From the NCBI GenBank assembly GCA_028274465.1, contig CM051457.1:52302425-52366424 (forward strand): a stretch of 64,000 nt of DNA, in the 5' to 3' direction. This document shows, piece after piece, positions 31,098-41,803 of this stretch; the first letter of the stretch is position 1, and each line of letters starts with the position of its first letter. The notes under the pieces are model-generated. The model saw nothing but the letters and a program-made list of their open reading frames with translations. It was not told the DNA's origin and did no database searches. The translations under genes and the position numbers were made by a program. The DNA comes from Plantago ovata (Eukaryota; Streptophyta; Magnoliopsida; Lamiales; Plantaginaceae).

Positions 31098-31414
31098 TTG
31101 ATTCCTTATGAGTACTTCTATCTCTCTGCTAAGGATCAAGAAGAAGATCTTCTCTGGCTAAGAAAGATTCATCCGAAAAGCATTTCAGATACACAGCTTC
31201 TCCATGCCAGCAATTGGGCATGCATTTGTGGGTAATTAATTACATGGAAATGAATGCTGAAAAGCATCATCATACTACCTGCAAAAACGCAAGAATTCTT
31301 CAACTACAAGTCCGTAGGCTTCTGGAAAACTACGAAAAGGATTGTGTTGAATTCACTGCACTTGCTGAGAAGAGTGTAAGAGAGATTTTGAGAAAATCCT
31401 CTGAAAGAGCTTAA
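31098..31414 (+). pseudogene. Sire-A short frame downstream of the extra gene
   Basis: It follows the TGA at 31095-31097 directly in the same frame (IPYEYFYLSAKDQEEDLLW). It is broken near 31218 by a one-base change and continues in another frame (MHLWVINYMEMNAEKHHH ... VREILRKSSERA). The inverted copy has it intact as 105 codons (53617-53934). It is helical and charged with no recognised domain. Either the last exon of the extra gene, a stop-readthrough extension, or a relic. Confidence 0.55.
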
Positions 31415-31665
31415 GTCCCTGCAATAGTTTTTGTTAAAGTTTTTGATTGCTGATTCTGTTTATGTTATCTATGCTATTTCATGTAAACTTCTGAATGATA
31501 ACTATCAGCAATGAAATCTTTTGACTCTTATTGGTTTTTGATTATGCAATTTACTTATGCTTACTGTTTAATTATTCAAGTATGCTTGCATTAATCAACT
31601 GATTTATTCAACATCAGAAACCTCTAAAAGGGTAACAATTAATTTAGCCATGGATAGCTAACATC
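31415..31665. other. Sire-A 3' untranslated region
   Basis: Between the last frame and the polypurine tract, with no coding sequence. An AATGAAATC stretch near 31510 could act in polyadenylation; nothing else is seen. Confidence 0.5.
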
Positions 31666-31680
31666 AAAAAGGGGGATATT
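31666..31680 (+). other. Sire-A polypurine tract
   Basis: AAAAAGGGGGATATT immediately before the LTR start TGTTAGG. Confidence 0.85.
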
Positions 31681-33327
31681 TGTTAGGAAACTTGTAATTT
31701 TGATGAGCAATTAACCATGCTAAATTAAGGAAAGTCCAGTAATTAGTACTCTTAAGGTCCATAGGAATTTAGAATTTTAAGGACATTGTAAAAGAGGAAC
31801 GTTTGTTGATGACTTAGTTAGGTGCTAGATAAGTTATTTCTTTTGCGTATGATGTATTTTATTTTCTGAAAAGAAAATAACTTATTGATGCTTAGCTTAT
31901 GATGTATCTTATTTTCTGAAAAGAAAATAACCTATTGAAGCATTTGCTGAAGATATACTTTGTTTATTACAAACAAATTATTGAAGCAAATAGAAACCGC
32001 TCAGAATCTTGAAGACTTTTGAAGATCTGAAGACTTGAAGAAACTGAAGATCTGAAGACTAGAAGATTGCTGAAGACTGGTATCTACAAAGGCACGTGTT
32101 GCTCAGAAAGTGGAAAATTCAGCAACAGCATTGCATAAGTGAAAATCTGAAAGACAGAGTAGGTTGTGCTTGCTGAAACTGAGACTAACCACTTGCTGAT
32201 GGAACATATGTGACCTCTTGCTGAATGTACGTGAATTTGCGCTCCAATGTTACTGTTTGAATTCTATTCAAATGTGCATTTAATGCAAAGCTTACACACG
32301 AAGGACATGAAGACTAGAAGACAAACAAAGGCGCTGTTGAAAGTACAAAAGCAAGATAGTGACATGTTAAGGAACAAAAGCCTTAGGATTTGAAATTCAA
32401 ACGGCTCCTTACTTACACTATAAATAGAGGTCATCCGGCAAAGAGTTGAAGTGTGTCAACAACGTGATCAAACTCTCACTTGTGCTTAAAACTCACAAAC
32501 CTTCAAACACTCTTACTGCCATTGATCCGTTCCAAGACTTAAAGCTTGAAAAAGCTACTTGTGAAGAAGTAGAACAAACTCGGCTAAGAAATTAGTTAAG
32601 TGTTCTTTCTTTTAAATAAGAACGAGTCTTGACACCAGAAAGAATCAAACTTGTTTACTGCAAAGTATTCCAAGTTGTGTTTCTTAGATTACTTATTGTA
32701 ACTGAATAAGTTATAATTAAGTCATCTCACCCCAAAACTCTCTAACTGAAAATACACCCTTTCAGGCGTGATATTCAGGGGGAACTTAATCGAGCATAGT
32801 TTTGCTGATTAAAAGTACCAAGTTTGGTGGAGAACAAGGTTGAGTTCTCTAGGTTAGGTTGGAGACAAAGCAAGTGTGCTTTAGTTTCTGTTGAATCGCT
32901 TTAGATAGGAGATTGTAAGGAACCTCAATCATATCTTAGTGGATTCAGTCCTAGAAAGGACGAAGTGGATTAGTTGAGAGATTACGCCACTCTCAGATAC
33001 CATTATAAAAGTGTTTGTGTGATTTACTTACTGTATTTAGCTTTCAGCAAATCATATATGTCTGTACACAGTCACTCACTTCACTTGCTGAAAACCTTTA
33101 CTTACTGAAAGAGCACTTATTGTATCAAAGACTTCCGCTCTCTGATTTTAAGTATCAGCAAACCAAGCTACTGTAAAGTAACTTAAGCTTGCTGAGAAAG
33201 TTAAGTATCATCAAACTCATTACTGAAAAGTAATAAGTACTTGCTGAGAAAGTTTTAAACGATGAAAGTTTGAAAAGACTATTCACCCCCCCCTCTAGTC
33301 TTTTCTTGTTGTTTAAAGGGACCAACA
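31681..33327 (+). repeat. 3' LTR of Sire-A
   Basis: 1647 bp from TGTTAGGAAACTTGTAA to AAGGGACCAACA, matching 51719-53352 in reverse. TATA box TATAAATAG at 32419-32427. It contains two 50-bp direct repeats with a TTATTTTC/GAAAATAA hairpin (31859-31930) and a GAAGATCTGAAGACT-rich segment (32000-32080). CAGCAAG/GCTGAAA motifs are frequent throughout. Confidence 0.92.
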
Positions 33328-34094
33328 GTGCATTTTGCGGGGTTAAGTTTCATCCCATACTTTCTCAAGATAGCAAAACACTTGTTCAAATGTGTTATAT
33401 GATCAACCTCCTTCTTGCTCTTCACAAGCATGTCATCCACATAAACTTCCATTGTCTTACCTATCTCTTCCTTGAACATTTGGTTCACAAGTCTTTGGTA
33501 AGTTGCTCCTGCGTTTTTCAACCCGAATGGCATGACCTTGAAGCAATAAACACCTCCAGCTGCAGAAAATGTTGTTCTTGGGATATCCTCTTTTGCCATC
33601 TTGATTTGGTAAAAGCCTTGATATGCATCCATAAAGCTCAATAGAGCACATCCCGCTGTTGAATCAACCAACTGATCTATCCTTGGGAGAGGGTAAGGAT
33701 CCTTTGGGCAGAATTTGTTGAGTCGTGCAAAGTTATTACACATCCTCCACTTGCCGGTTCCTGGCTTCTCTACCAACACCACGTTGCAAACCCAATTTGA
33801 ATAGCGAACCTCCTCAATGTGTCCATCTTTCAACAATCTCTCCACCTCTGTAGCGATAATTGCCTCTTGCTTTTGTCCAAAGTTAGTTCTCTTCTGCCTT
33901 ATGTGTGTGATCTTCGGGTCCATGTTCAGCCGGTGAACAGCTACAGACGGATCAATCCCTACTAAGTCATTCGTGCTCCAGGCAAACACATCTGTGTTCT
34001 CCTTGAGACACGCTATTAGCTTACACTCGACTTCCCAACCCATCTCTGTTCCTATCCTTGTTGTTTTCTCAGGATCTCCGTCTATGATCTGCAC
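33328..34094 (-). pseudogene. Tat-2 reverse transcriptase (truncated)
   Basis: Motifs in order: FAWSTNDLVGIDPSVAVHRL, the RT start VRYSNWVCNVVLVEKPGTGK, WRMCNNFARLNKFCPKDPYP, LPRIDQLVDSTAG, SFMDAYQGFYQIKM, YCFKVMPFGLKNAGATYQRL and the intact catalytic YVDDMLVKS. The pattern is Tat-lineage. It ends at NPAKC where Sire-A begins. Linkage to the upstream protease needs a frameshift between 34095 and 34273. Confidence 0.92.
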
Positions 34095-34273
34095 TTCTCT
34101 GATTGTCTCTTTTGGTTGTATCTTATTTTGTTGTAAGAATCTTTTCTTAGGAGTTGGAGCGACGGGCTCCTCGGGAATGACCTTGTACTCCTCCGGGCGG
34201 ATCTCTCCTTCTGTGGGCTCTTCTCTTGCCTCTCGAGCTTCTTCTCTTCTTTGGTCTTTAGTAAGTGACAGAC

Positions 34274-35008
34274 TTACTTTTCGCTTTTTGTTGGCGCTTC
34301 TTTGATGACAAACATTTCTCTTTCATCTCTTGACTTGCGGTCTCTTGCCTCTTCCTTTGAAAGTGAGTTCCTTCTGACCGAGAGAGTATAACACTCCCAA
34401 GCTTGATTTATGTTTCCCACTTCTTGTCCTATTCCATCCGGAGTAGGAAACTTTACTCTATTATGTAGAGTTGATGCTACTGCTTGAAAGACTCTAAGAG
34501 CTGGTCTACCTAGCACCACTTGGTAAGAAAACTCAATGTCCACCACTAGGAATGGTATATGTCGCGTTACTCTTTGTGGCTTTGTTCCCAGGGACACTTT
34601 CAAGTAGACTCTTCCCAACGGGTAAATCTGTTCGCCTCCAAAACCAACTAAGGAGCTCCCGATCTTCTCCATTTCTCTCAAATCAACCCTCATTCTTTTC
34701 AACGTCCTTAGCAATATAACACTGACCGAGCTTCCCGTATCAACGAGAACCTTCCTTACCGTATAGGCTGTGATATCCACCGAGATTACCAAGGGTACAT
34801 CCGACTCTTCTGTGTCTCCGTCGCATGGGCTCTGATTTGGGATCTCGCTATCGTCAAATGTTATTTTGTTTCCAGCTGAAGTTTTTACACATGGGTCTCC
34901 ATATGCATCGGCAATCTCTCTTAGATATGAGGCTGTCTTTTCTCTAGCTTTCCTTGTGTCTCCACCAGCCGGTCCTCCTGATATGGTTATGACTCCAAAT
35001 CTTGGCAA
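34274..35008 (-). pseudogene. Tat-2 aspartic protease region
   Basis: 244 codons. The catalytic motif VLVDTGSSVSVILLRTL is followed by LVGFGGEQIYPLGRVYLKVS and the second conserved region VVLGRPALRVFQAVAST, typical of gypsy retropepsins. In frame with gag through 105 codons (35009-35323). That linker includes a nucleocapsid-like CKFHRGKGHDTEEC motif and contains stops. Confidence 0.88.
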
Positions 35009-35323
35009 GTTATCATCATCTTCGTCTTCATCCCTTTGTCTTTCCTTGTTTCTCCGATGATAATCTCGCTCTCTACTCTTCCCTTTATCCTCATACCTCC
35101 CTTCTCTATCTTCCTCTCTTCTTTCTTTTCTCTGTCAATCTCTTCGGTCATGTCTTGATTGTTCCTCTTTGGCTTCAAACTTTCTCAAATAGCCATCTCT
35201 GACTAACCCCTCTATCTCAGTCTTCAGCCACATACATTCTTCAGTGTCATGACCTTTCCCTCTATGAAATTTACAATAAAATCTAGAGCTTTCAGATCTC
35301 TCTGATGGTTGTATGGGCTTTGG

Positions 35324-37294
35324 TCATTTGATGTTCAGCTTTTGCTCAACTATCGATGCCAAGATGTCGGATCTTGGTCGATTTAAAGCTGTGTAATATG
35401 TGTATCTCTTTGGAGGAGTTCTCTCTCTTTGGAAATGGTTTTTCCCCTCTTTTCCTCCTCTTTGGTCTTGCTTCCTGAACTTCGAGGAATGGTTTGGCTT
35501 GACTGGTTCCTTGTCTTTCTTGTGTCCCGCTCTGATCTGCGCATTTTCTCTAAAATCTTCAGAGTTCTTAAAGCTTGAGCACATCTCATCAAAATCTTCA
35601 TCTGTCTCAAGATTTTGTCCATTCGTGGCTATCACATCTCTCAACCTTTGGTTAGTTGTATTTTCATACAAGTATATTGCTCTTTGTTTGACACTGTGGG
35701 GTTCAACCTCCATAACTATCTCATTGAATCTCGCGAGAAAGTGACGTACATTCTCTTGTGGATCCTGAATGATTTTCTTGAGGTCCGTGGCTGGTTTTTT
35801 GATTTTCCTCATCCTCTCAAACTTGTGAACAAACTCGCTCTTCAGTTGTTCATAGCTCTTGATCGATCCATGTGCTAATCTTCCCCATCATTCCATTGCA
35901 ACATCAAAGAGTGTAGTTGGGAATGTCAAGGCACACATGTTCTCGTTATGGCCATAAGCCTCCATCCTGCTCTCAAACCTGCTTATGAAACCATAGGGAC
36001 AAGACTTTCCATAATATTGCTCCAATGAGGGTATGGTAGTGTCCGGTTTCTTTTGCTCCTTTCTGATTTCCAAACTCAATGGGTTCTTGATCTGGACTCT
36101 CTCCTTCTCTTTAGATGATATTTGCTTACTTAGATCATTCATCTTTTTAAGAAGTTCGCTCTGCTCTTTTGCTATCTCTTCCGGTGTCAATTGTTTCTCC
36201 ACCTCTTGTCTTGCTTGACCACCTCGTGCTTGAGTATCTCTTGCTTTTTCCTGGGACCGATGTATAGTGGTAACCATCGCATCCTGAGTTGGGATTAGCT
36301 GAGTTGTGCTTATTCCTGATGTTGGGATTGCTCTTGTACTTTCCGCGTGAATCTCTGACCTTCTTTGCAGCACTTGCCTTAAATCCTCCGACCTCGTAGC
36401 ATCTTGTACTTGACCTTGAGTAGTCCTTGTCTCCCATGGAAAGGTGAGTCTATCTTGAATTGGTCTGCTTGATGTCCCATTCAATTCTAAATTCAATAGA
36501 CGTGTTGGAACGAGAGGATTAACATGACGGATGTTATCCTGAGAGTTCACGAGGTCATTGTTGGTCAGATCAACCACACTTCTCATAGGTTGAGTAGCCA
36601 AGGGCAAAGTAACATGTCAGATGTTTTCTCTTGTTGTGGCTATCTGAGTATGTGGTGGTCCTAACAAATAAGTTGGAATCTCGGTTGTACCTCCTAGCTC
36701 AAACTGAAACAAGTCATGAAGACGATTTAGTTGCTCATTTGTTAAACCAAAAAGTGCACGATTGTCTAACACATGCCCATTTGGCAATACAAAGTTTCTC
36801 TCTTGAGCTTGTGCATCTTGTATCGGGATAGCTGTCGTAACTACTCCCTCCGTTGAGCCAGGAATGAATGGTGATGCTTGTGGGTTCAACGGTTGTGATC
36901 CTTGAAGTGTTGTTTCATTTGGTAGGCTTGTTCCCACTGGCCTCACCGTCCTTGCTAGATTATCTTGCACAAGATTTCTTTTGGCATCTTCGAGTTAACG
37001 TAACTCTTCCTCTGTTACCCTCCTTCGGTGTTCCAAATTATTCAGTTCTGCTCTTTGCACAACCAATCTTCTCTCTCTTTCTTGCTCATTGCCCAGAGAG
37101 TTTGTGGCTGAGTAACTCGCAGTATCTCCATCTTGTTGCGCATTTCCTCTCCCGACATTTACATTTCTATTGACTCCACTATTTCCTCTTCCTCCCCTTG
37201 TTTTTCCTCTTCCTCTTCCTTGTGGTCTTCCTCTTCCTCTTGCGGACAAATTATTAGCACCTTGGTTTCGAGTGGAATAATTATGTCCCACCAT
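35324..37294 (-). pseudogene. Tat-2 gag
   Basis: One frame covers the region with in-frame stops at 36995, 36617 and 35888. The N-terminal part is an RG-rich stretch (ARGRGRPQGRGRGKTRGGRG). A Gln/Arg-rich linker and a coiled coil (ELLKKMNDLSKQISSKEKER) follow. The retrotransposon gag core has YDGKxxP-like LEQYYGKSCPYGFISRFE, ENMCALTFPTTL, and YEQLKSEFVHKFERMRK with ENVRHFLARFNEIVMEVE downstream. Lys/Arg-rich C-terminus. The stops make it non-functional. The start at 37294 (MVGHNYSTRN) is the first ATG after the primer-binding site. Confidence 0.85.
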
Positions 37295-37336
37295 CTCTTC
37301 TCAGTGGAGTCCGGGAAATCTTTTAGTAAAGATTCC

Positions 37337-37353
37337 CACATACGGCGCCAAAA
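37337..37353 (-). other. Tat-2 primer-binding site
   Basis: On the minus strand TTTTGGCGCCGTATGTGGG follows the LTR end CTCTACA. The TGGCGCCGT core is usual for Tat elements. Confidence 0.8.
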
Positions 37354-38034
37354 TGTAGAGGTGAAATTCTAGTAAGACTTCAAGCGCTCTAATATTACAA
37401 AGCACCTCGAACTACAGAGAATTACAAAGCTCTCTAAGTCACCATAATTTAAACACAACACACGATTCTTTGTCTAATACCGGCACCCAAGTCTTTGGAT
37501 CCTCTCTATGTCAAATGGAGCACCTGAGATTAAAAAGGCACGTGTGTTTGTGTGTTTATCTCCGGCTTGCCTAAGTCAAACCGGTATGAGAATTTACTTG
37601 AAGGAGCTCGTTAGTTCTCCTTGTCTTAGTGTAATAAATGTACGTATTTAATACTAGTTACCTTTTCTTTGGAAATGGAGCCTTTATATAGTTGTTGGCT
37701 AACCCTAGGTCGCACCAATCTCTCGCTTCCATCTGTCACCTTCTCATTCCTCCACATGTATCGAGTAGGCCCAACGTTGACTTTCATGGGCTTGGCCCAA
37801 GCCCATTTAGCTGTGGCCTCTTGTGTTACCTAGAAACTTCTACACTTCTCTTGGCCTTTCTCTCCTTGTGGTTGTGATGCGAGTCTTGACCTGATCCAAT
37901 TGTAAAGGACAACAGACAAGTATTTAAGCTTCGTACTAAGTGAGCTTCGTACATTCTAACCTGTTAAGGACTTGAGTAACGCCCCTTGTCCTTCTAACTC
38001 CCGTTCCGGACTTCAGGATCTCCGCCTCTCTACA
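37354..38034 (-). repeat. 5' LTR of Tat-2
   Basis: Plus-strand start TGTAGAGG next to the primer-binding site. The most likely other end is CCTCTCTACA at 38034, a near mirror of the start; CCACA at 38088 is an alternative. A minus-strand TATA box (TATATAAAG) lies at 37682-37690. No second copy is in the window, so the right end is uncertain. Confidence 0.65.
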
Positions 38035-38549
38035 GAGGGTTATTTTAACGAACTAGGCACATTTGTAAAAATGCCCTAGAGGTCCACATAATTCAAGGTT
38101 CGGATCATTTAGGACCGCGGCCGCTCATCAACGCTTGTAAATAACCAGCTTCATAGTTCGTGGAAGAGCGCACGTTACGAACTAGACATATTTTTCTTAT
38201 CAACAGTTTTGTTTATTGATTTATTTATGTATTTTTCTCTAATATTTAATTCAAAATTTCAGCAATTTTAAATTTTTAGGGTTGAACTTGTAATTTTATA
38301 AAACCAAAAAAACTGGTAACAATCAAAATTGTGGTATAAACGGAGGTACCGGGACGTGGCTCCTCGGTGCACGCCCGGGGCGCCCACATGGCGTGGGGTA
38401 CCCAGCGTGTGCCCGTGACCATCTATGCCATCGTTTAATCTTTTTTCTTTAAATGATAATTTACCCAAGACCACAATATAAAAAGGAAAATCGAGGCAAA
38501 AAACATGGAAAATTGCGTTGCACGCCATGTGAGTTTCCTTGGACAAATG
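38035..38549. other. No gene recognised
   Basis: AT-rich spacer with one GC-rich island (38340-38420) carrying CCCGGGGCGCC and TGGCGTGGGG. No coding motif. A related pair of motifs (ACGAACTAGGCACAT at 38049 and ACGAACTAGACATAT at 38177) suggests old duplication. Confidence 0.45.
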
Positions 38550-39754
38550 TGATGAACGCGTGGATGTCGGGTCCAACGTATCAAATAAATTTGTTATTTA
38601 GCCAAAGGCAATTCTCAACTACAACGAAAACCGTAGTGTAGCAGTAGAATGACCTCGAGTGTCGATCTCTAAGGACTATAACTAGCTTTATCTAATCTAA
38701 TTTAGAATATAAAAGCAGCAGACGGTTTAGCAAAGGTTTTTCTAACAAATAATGGAGATTGGTGATAGTATGGTCCTTCAAAGCATAACGGGTTAATAAT
38801 CATGCGTAAATTCCTCGGTCTTGCATGGAGATCTTTGATCAATGAATTGTCCTGTTGAAATTATCAAACAGTTCGAAGATATAGATGTAGATAGGTCGAA
38901 GACCAATGAATTGTCCAATTGTGTGCAATAATTAATCAACAATACGAAGATAGAGATTTGGATAGATCAAAGAAATAAAGCAATAACACGGAATATAATG
39001 CGCGATATAGCCATTAGCATAATTATCAACCCTTCGCTAAGAATTCACATACTACCACCAACGAGAAGTTTAGCTACTCATAGTTGTCATGCAATCAACA
39101 AAAATCATAGAAGAAAACATGTTGAAAGATATATAAAAATAAGTAGAAAAACTGTAAGATACAATGTTACCGAAGGTTGTCAGTCTCCGAAGGATCACTA
39201 TCTTACAAGCTCCAAACTGCTATGAAAAAGTATCTCCTAAGCTATGAACCCCCAGAACAGGCTCTGGGAAGTTCTAAATCGGAGAAAAACTAAGCAACTA
39301 TATATAGGCTTCGAAATAGTGTGGGGCGAAGGGCCCCACACACCGGGCGAGTCGCCTGGTGTGGGGCGATTCGCCCCACATCCCGGGCGATTCGCCCGGG
39401 AGTAATTTTTGGGAATTTACGCGTTTTCGACGCGTTTTTGAATTTCTTCCCCTTTTCGGACTCGGTTTCTGACTTCTAGTGGCATTCTAAACTCCAGATT
39501 CGACCCCTAGACTTCAAATCCCATCCGGGAACCTTCAGATACTCCAATTAGGCTTCGGGAACACCAATTCCTTGTCAACTTCAATATAATTGCCTGGAAA
39601 ACCTCGTTTTTCAACCAAAACCTGTAAAATAAAGACTAAAAGGAAACGTGACACTTTTATAATAAAATGCACTAAAATATAGCTAAATTAACATAGAGGA
39701 TAGCTAAAATAGGTGAAAAAGACTCAAATGAAAGTGTAAAATACACATTCATCA
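38550..39754 (-). repeat. 3' LTR of the gag-protease element
   Basis: 1205 bp, TGATGAACGCGTGG to TACACATTCATCA. Relative to the 5' LTR it lacks about 50 bp after GGGAAGTTC (near 39270). It contains the GGGGCGA/TCGCCCC palindrome cluster at 39320-39400 just beside the minus-strand TATA box (near 39297-39306). Confidence 0.93.
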
Positions 39755-40410
39755 AACTCCCCAAACCGAACCTTTGCTTGTCCTCAAGCAACTAAGCTAT
39801 ACTCTAATGCAAAAAACAATGCAACACATAAAATGGAGTCTCATGCCAAATAAAATGAACTAATCTACCGAATCTATCAAAAAACATATGAACAAAAACC
39901 ATATAAATCAAAACATGAATATAGGTTGAAGAATGCCTCGATTGACTCATACACATCCACATAAGCACTTATGTTAAGACAAGATAGTCTCTCGTAACAT
40001 TCTCTACCTGGACCTAGTCAGTGACGACGTAATGAAACATGTTAAGATACAAATGGTTGTCCCGTGCCTATGAAACTGAGGACTTACTACTGTTCACCAA
40101 GTTAAGACTTTTCCTCAAAAGAGGTCGAACCAATACTGGCTCTCATCAAACGAAGGAGGTGTTCCCTATCAAAGATAACACTCCCCTATTCTACCCATCT
40201 CTCAAGCAAAGCCTTAAGCTATTCACCACTTCCTGAATAGCAGGACGAGGGTGGTCTAGAACAGATGACACTCAAAAACAAAAGACAAAAAATAGAAAAT
40301 TACAACACGATCAGGAACAATACAAGAATTGGAAAATGAGACACAACACTTTGCTAAACTGCTATTTGGCTTTTTCTTTTTTGGACCCTTCTTTACTCTT
40401 TTGGGGTCTT

Positions 40411-40511
40411 TTCATTTTTTTTTTCTTTTTTTCTTTCCAGTTTTTTTTTTCCTTTTTTTCCTTTTTTTTTTTCTTTTTTCCTGGAATTTTTTCTTTTTTT
40501 TTTCGATTTTT
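40411..40511. repeat. Long poly-T/C strand-asymmetric tract
   Basis: About 100 bases almost free of A, made of T runs interrupted by C and CC (purine tract on the element's sense strand). An apparent phenylalanine-rich frame through it is an artefact of composition. Confidence 0.8.
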
Positions 40512-40569
40512 TATTAGCCAGCAGTAGCACAACGTAAAAGAAAAAAAAATGACTCACAATGACTTCCCC

Positions 40570-40706
40570 AACCTATTCGAAAGAATAGGTTGGAGTATAA
40601 AATTTACGGAAAAGGAAAAATAAACTCACAACACAGAAATGAAACACGAAAAACAAGTCTAATGATGGTGTAACCCCCTCCCCAAACCTATTCGAAAGAA
40701 TAGGTT
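40570..40706. repeat. Two identical hairpins 115 bp apart
   Basis: Nine-base arms AACCTATTC and GAATAGGTT around a GAAA tetraloop, at 40570-40591 and again at 40685-40706, each preceded by CCC. The sequence between them is unrelated to the hairpins. Confidence 0.85.
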
Positions 40707-41437
40707 GCAAACAAAGGATCACACAACCTCACACTACCTCCTTCCTAGGCATTTAGCAATCTCAAAGCATGGTGAAGACTTGTTGCCTCTTAGGTACATA
40801 ATTACTCGGAAAAACAACCATAAGACCCTAACATGCATCATCCTATTATAAAGGCCTTCGTGAGCCGCAGTAGAGAAAACACCACTAAGTGATGTCGAGA
40901 CTACCAAGCTTAACTAAGTGCAATACATAAATGTGACAAGCCAAGCGAGAAAAACCTCAAACAAATTCATAGAGATGAAGCATATGATTAATGGCATAAT
41001 TAGTTGATCTACCCAATAAAAAAGTTCAAAACATTCGGCAAGAAACTCCATATAAAACATGCAAGACTACCTAGGATGAATGTAGTGAATGCAACCTAAA
41101 AACTAAGAAAGCGGTAAACGTGCAAATGCAAATGCAAAAAATTTCACGAGTTTATCATAAGCAAGATAAGTATAGAGATAACCAGCGATAACCCCTCCCT
41201 AAACCTGAACGTCGTCGCTCGTCCCGAACTTCGAAAGTGGATTCAAGGTGAGAGCTAATACTTGTATAAGTGACCTATAATACTCAATCAAACTCGTGAG
41301 AAAACAAAACATACGAAAATATAAAATAAAACACAATGATATGCATGCAATAAAACGGTAAAAAAGCGATAAAAACTCCGGATTGCCTCCCGGATAGTGC
41401 CATTGTTTATAGTCTTTGACTCGACTCCTTCTTGCGC

Positions 41438-41797
41438 CTAGCTCTTCTTCTTGAGGGTACTAGACTTCCCCTTCATGGATCTTCTCCTCATTCCACGAAC
41501 TTGTGAATAAGAATGAACATAGACAGCAAGACCACAGTAGTTAACAGTGTGAGAAGCATTGAAGTGATCAGGTGGATCAGATATGGCTCGCAACACATGT
41601 CGCTTGCCATCCACCTCAATGGTGCAAGTCCTTTGGTAGATGTCTATCACGGAGCGTAGTTTGGTCAAGAACGTTCGCCCCAAGAGAACAACATCCCCCA
41701 TCCCAGGTGTAGACGCCGACATAACTACAAAATTGGTGTACACAGAAGCTTCACCAATCTTAACCAATACGTTCTTCACAACGCCTTCGGGTCTCAC
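41438..41797 (-). pseudogene. Gag-protease element: protease C-terminal part
   Basis: Same frame as the gag segment, separated by a TGA at 41804-41806 in the place of the family's L-A-D-R-S (here LAD-stop-SF). Reads RPEGVVKNVLVKIGEASVYT, then MGDVVLLGRTFLTKLRSVID, the conserved L-L-G-R-x-F-L motif of these retropepsins. Ends in a Ser/Lys-rich tail. No RT follows. Confidence 0.85.
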
Positions 41798-41803
41798 AAA
41801 GGA

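Larger units (their letters stand above)
25225..33327 (+). mobile_element. Sirevirus-like copia retrotransposon, 3' part, plus copy (Sire-A)
   Basis: From the gap: the end of RNase H, a 0.9-kb spacer with an internal TATA box, a long extra gene (26208-31097), a short downstream frame (to 31414), a polypurine tract and the 3' LTR (31681-33327). The same order and near-identical sequence appear in reverse at 51719-61940. An additional gene between pol and 3' LTR is characteristic of Sirevirus-type copia elements (such as SIRE1, where it is called env-like). The element lies in the RT of a Tat element; the 5 bases after it, GTGCA, would be the TSD if found at the other end. Confidence 0.85.
33328..38034 (-). 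mobile_element. Tat-type Ty3/gypsy retrotransposon, 5' part (Tat-2)
   Basis: On the minus strand: LTR (38034-37354), primer-binding site, gag, protease and reverse transcriptase, cut off in the RT by the Sire-A insertion at 33327. RNase H, integrase and the 3' LTR must lie beyond the gap at 25125. The LTR differs from that of Tat-1, so this is a separate family. Confidence 0.85.
39755..41437. other. Non-coding 3' interior of the gag-protease element
   Basis: Begins AACTCCCCAAACCGAACC next to the LTR (a purine-rich GGTTTGGGGAGT on the minus strand, the probable polypurine tract). It holds a long T-rich strand (40411-40511), two identical hairpins (40570-40591 and 40685-40706) and no open frame of substance. 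Confidence 0.65.

Noticed and set aside
18344-38034. One single Tat element carrying Sire-A, from 18344 to 38034
   Set aside because: Both parts are minus-strand and complementary in content, but the LTR sequences differ throughout, so they are two families; the gap hides the true ends.
40329-40527. Phenylalanine-rich short frames
   Set aside because: They translate a T-rich tract; composition artefact.
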